DNA from: Fimbriimonadaceae bacterium
GTDB taxonomy: Bacteria; Armatimonadota; Fimbriimonadia; Fimbriimonadales; Fimbriimonadaceae
Reading direction: 5' to 3'
DNA length: 15,330 bases
Assembly: GCA_019694835.1 (NCBI GenBank)
Contig: JAIBBE010000183.1
Location: forward strand, 1 to 15,330
In this document: positions 15,260 to 15,330 of the stretch, one piece after another
How the letters are laid out: every line of letters starts with the position of its first letter
Numbering within the stretch: position 1 is the stretch's first letter
Notes under the pieces: model-generated
Databases searched by the model: none
What the model was told of the DNA's origin: nothing
What the model saw: only the letters and a program-made list of their open reading frames with translations
Position numbers and translations under genes: made by a program

Positions 15260-15330
15260 ATGCGCCCCCTTATTGGGACACCTATGATGCACCTGCCGTC
15301 GTTCCAAGTAGAACTCGGTCGGCGCGGCAG
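15260..15330 (+). CDS. Possible start of a further gene (partial, very uncertain)
   Basis: An ATG at 15260 sits two bases after AGGAG and opens a frame to the window edge: MRPLIGTPMMHLPSFQVELG. The opening M-R-P-L-I-G resembles the first strand of class I glutamine-amidotransferase-like hydrolases of the PuuD/peptidase C26 type, but only 23 residues are visible and the ribosome-binding-site spacing is short. The remaining sequence between the tRNA and this ATG (15129-15259) holds only small inverted repeats (CACCT/AGGTG at 15183-15197 and CGACAC/GTGTCG at 15180-15208). Confidence 0.25.
   Translation, partial: MRPLIGTPMMHLPSFQVELGRRG

Noticed and set aside
1..15330. CRISPR arrays, insertion sequences, integrases, rRNA or frameshifted genes
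   Set aside because: No spaced repeat array, transposase or integrase motif, rRNA segment or broken gene was seen; all major genes read through intact.

Overview
The window reads as a carbohydrate-uptake and glycoside-catabolism locus from a GC-rich alphaproteobacterium, most likely Hyphomicrobiales (rhizobial type). This rests on the CUT1 ABC transporters, the LacI-type regulators, the codon bias towards G/C and the general look of the proteins; no taxonomic search was possible. Almost all of 1-14721 is coding and intact, with short spacers and small overlaps typical of operons.

Layout. (a) 1-2373, minus strand: a CUT1 importer operon of binding protein (2373-1108), permease (1037-156) and a second permease (163-1, cut by the window edge). 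(b) 2566-3597, plus strand: a LacI-family repressor divergent from (a). (c) 12843-3673, minus strand: one long operon, in transcription order ABC ATPase, DUF2961/GH172-type enzyme, Tat-exported binding protein, two permeases, a GH116-type glycosidase and a second LacI-family repressor paralogous to the first. (d) 12997-14721, plus strand: a cytoplasmic GH32 fructosidase, divergent from (c). (e) 14722-15330: non-coding sequence with a 26-bp tandem repeat, a tRNA-Leu(CAA) on the minus strand, and perhaps the start of another gene at the right edge.

The two divergent intergenic regions, 10.4 kb apart, each carry two copies of one palindromic element, TGTCGACGTCG(A/T)CA-like with a central CpG, as expected for LacI-family operators. 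In the right-hand region the perfect copy fills the 16-bp spacer of a near-consensus promoter for operon (c), and the second copy fills the spacer of a weaker, oppositely oriented promoter for GH32. All four transcription units therefore look like one regulon under one or both LacI paralogues.

Working hypothesis (inference). One or two ABC importers bring in a fructose-containing oligosaccharide that three cytoplasmic enzymes take apart. GH172 has characterised members that hydrolyse difructose dianhydride I to inulobiose, and others that cleave D-arabinofuranosides. GH32 would cut beta-fructofuranosyl bonds, including inulobiose. GH116 would remove a beta-glucosyl-type residue. The GH172 + GH32 pairing with dedicated importers and a shared operator makes an undescribed catabolic pathway for difructose anhydrides or alpha-fructofuranosides the most interesting reading. 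The substrate cannot be proven from sequence.
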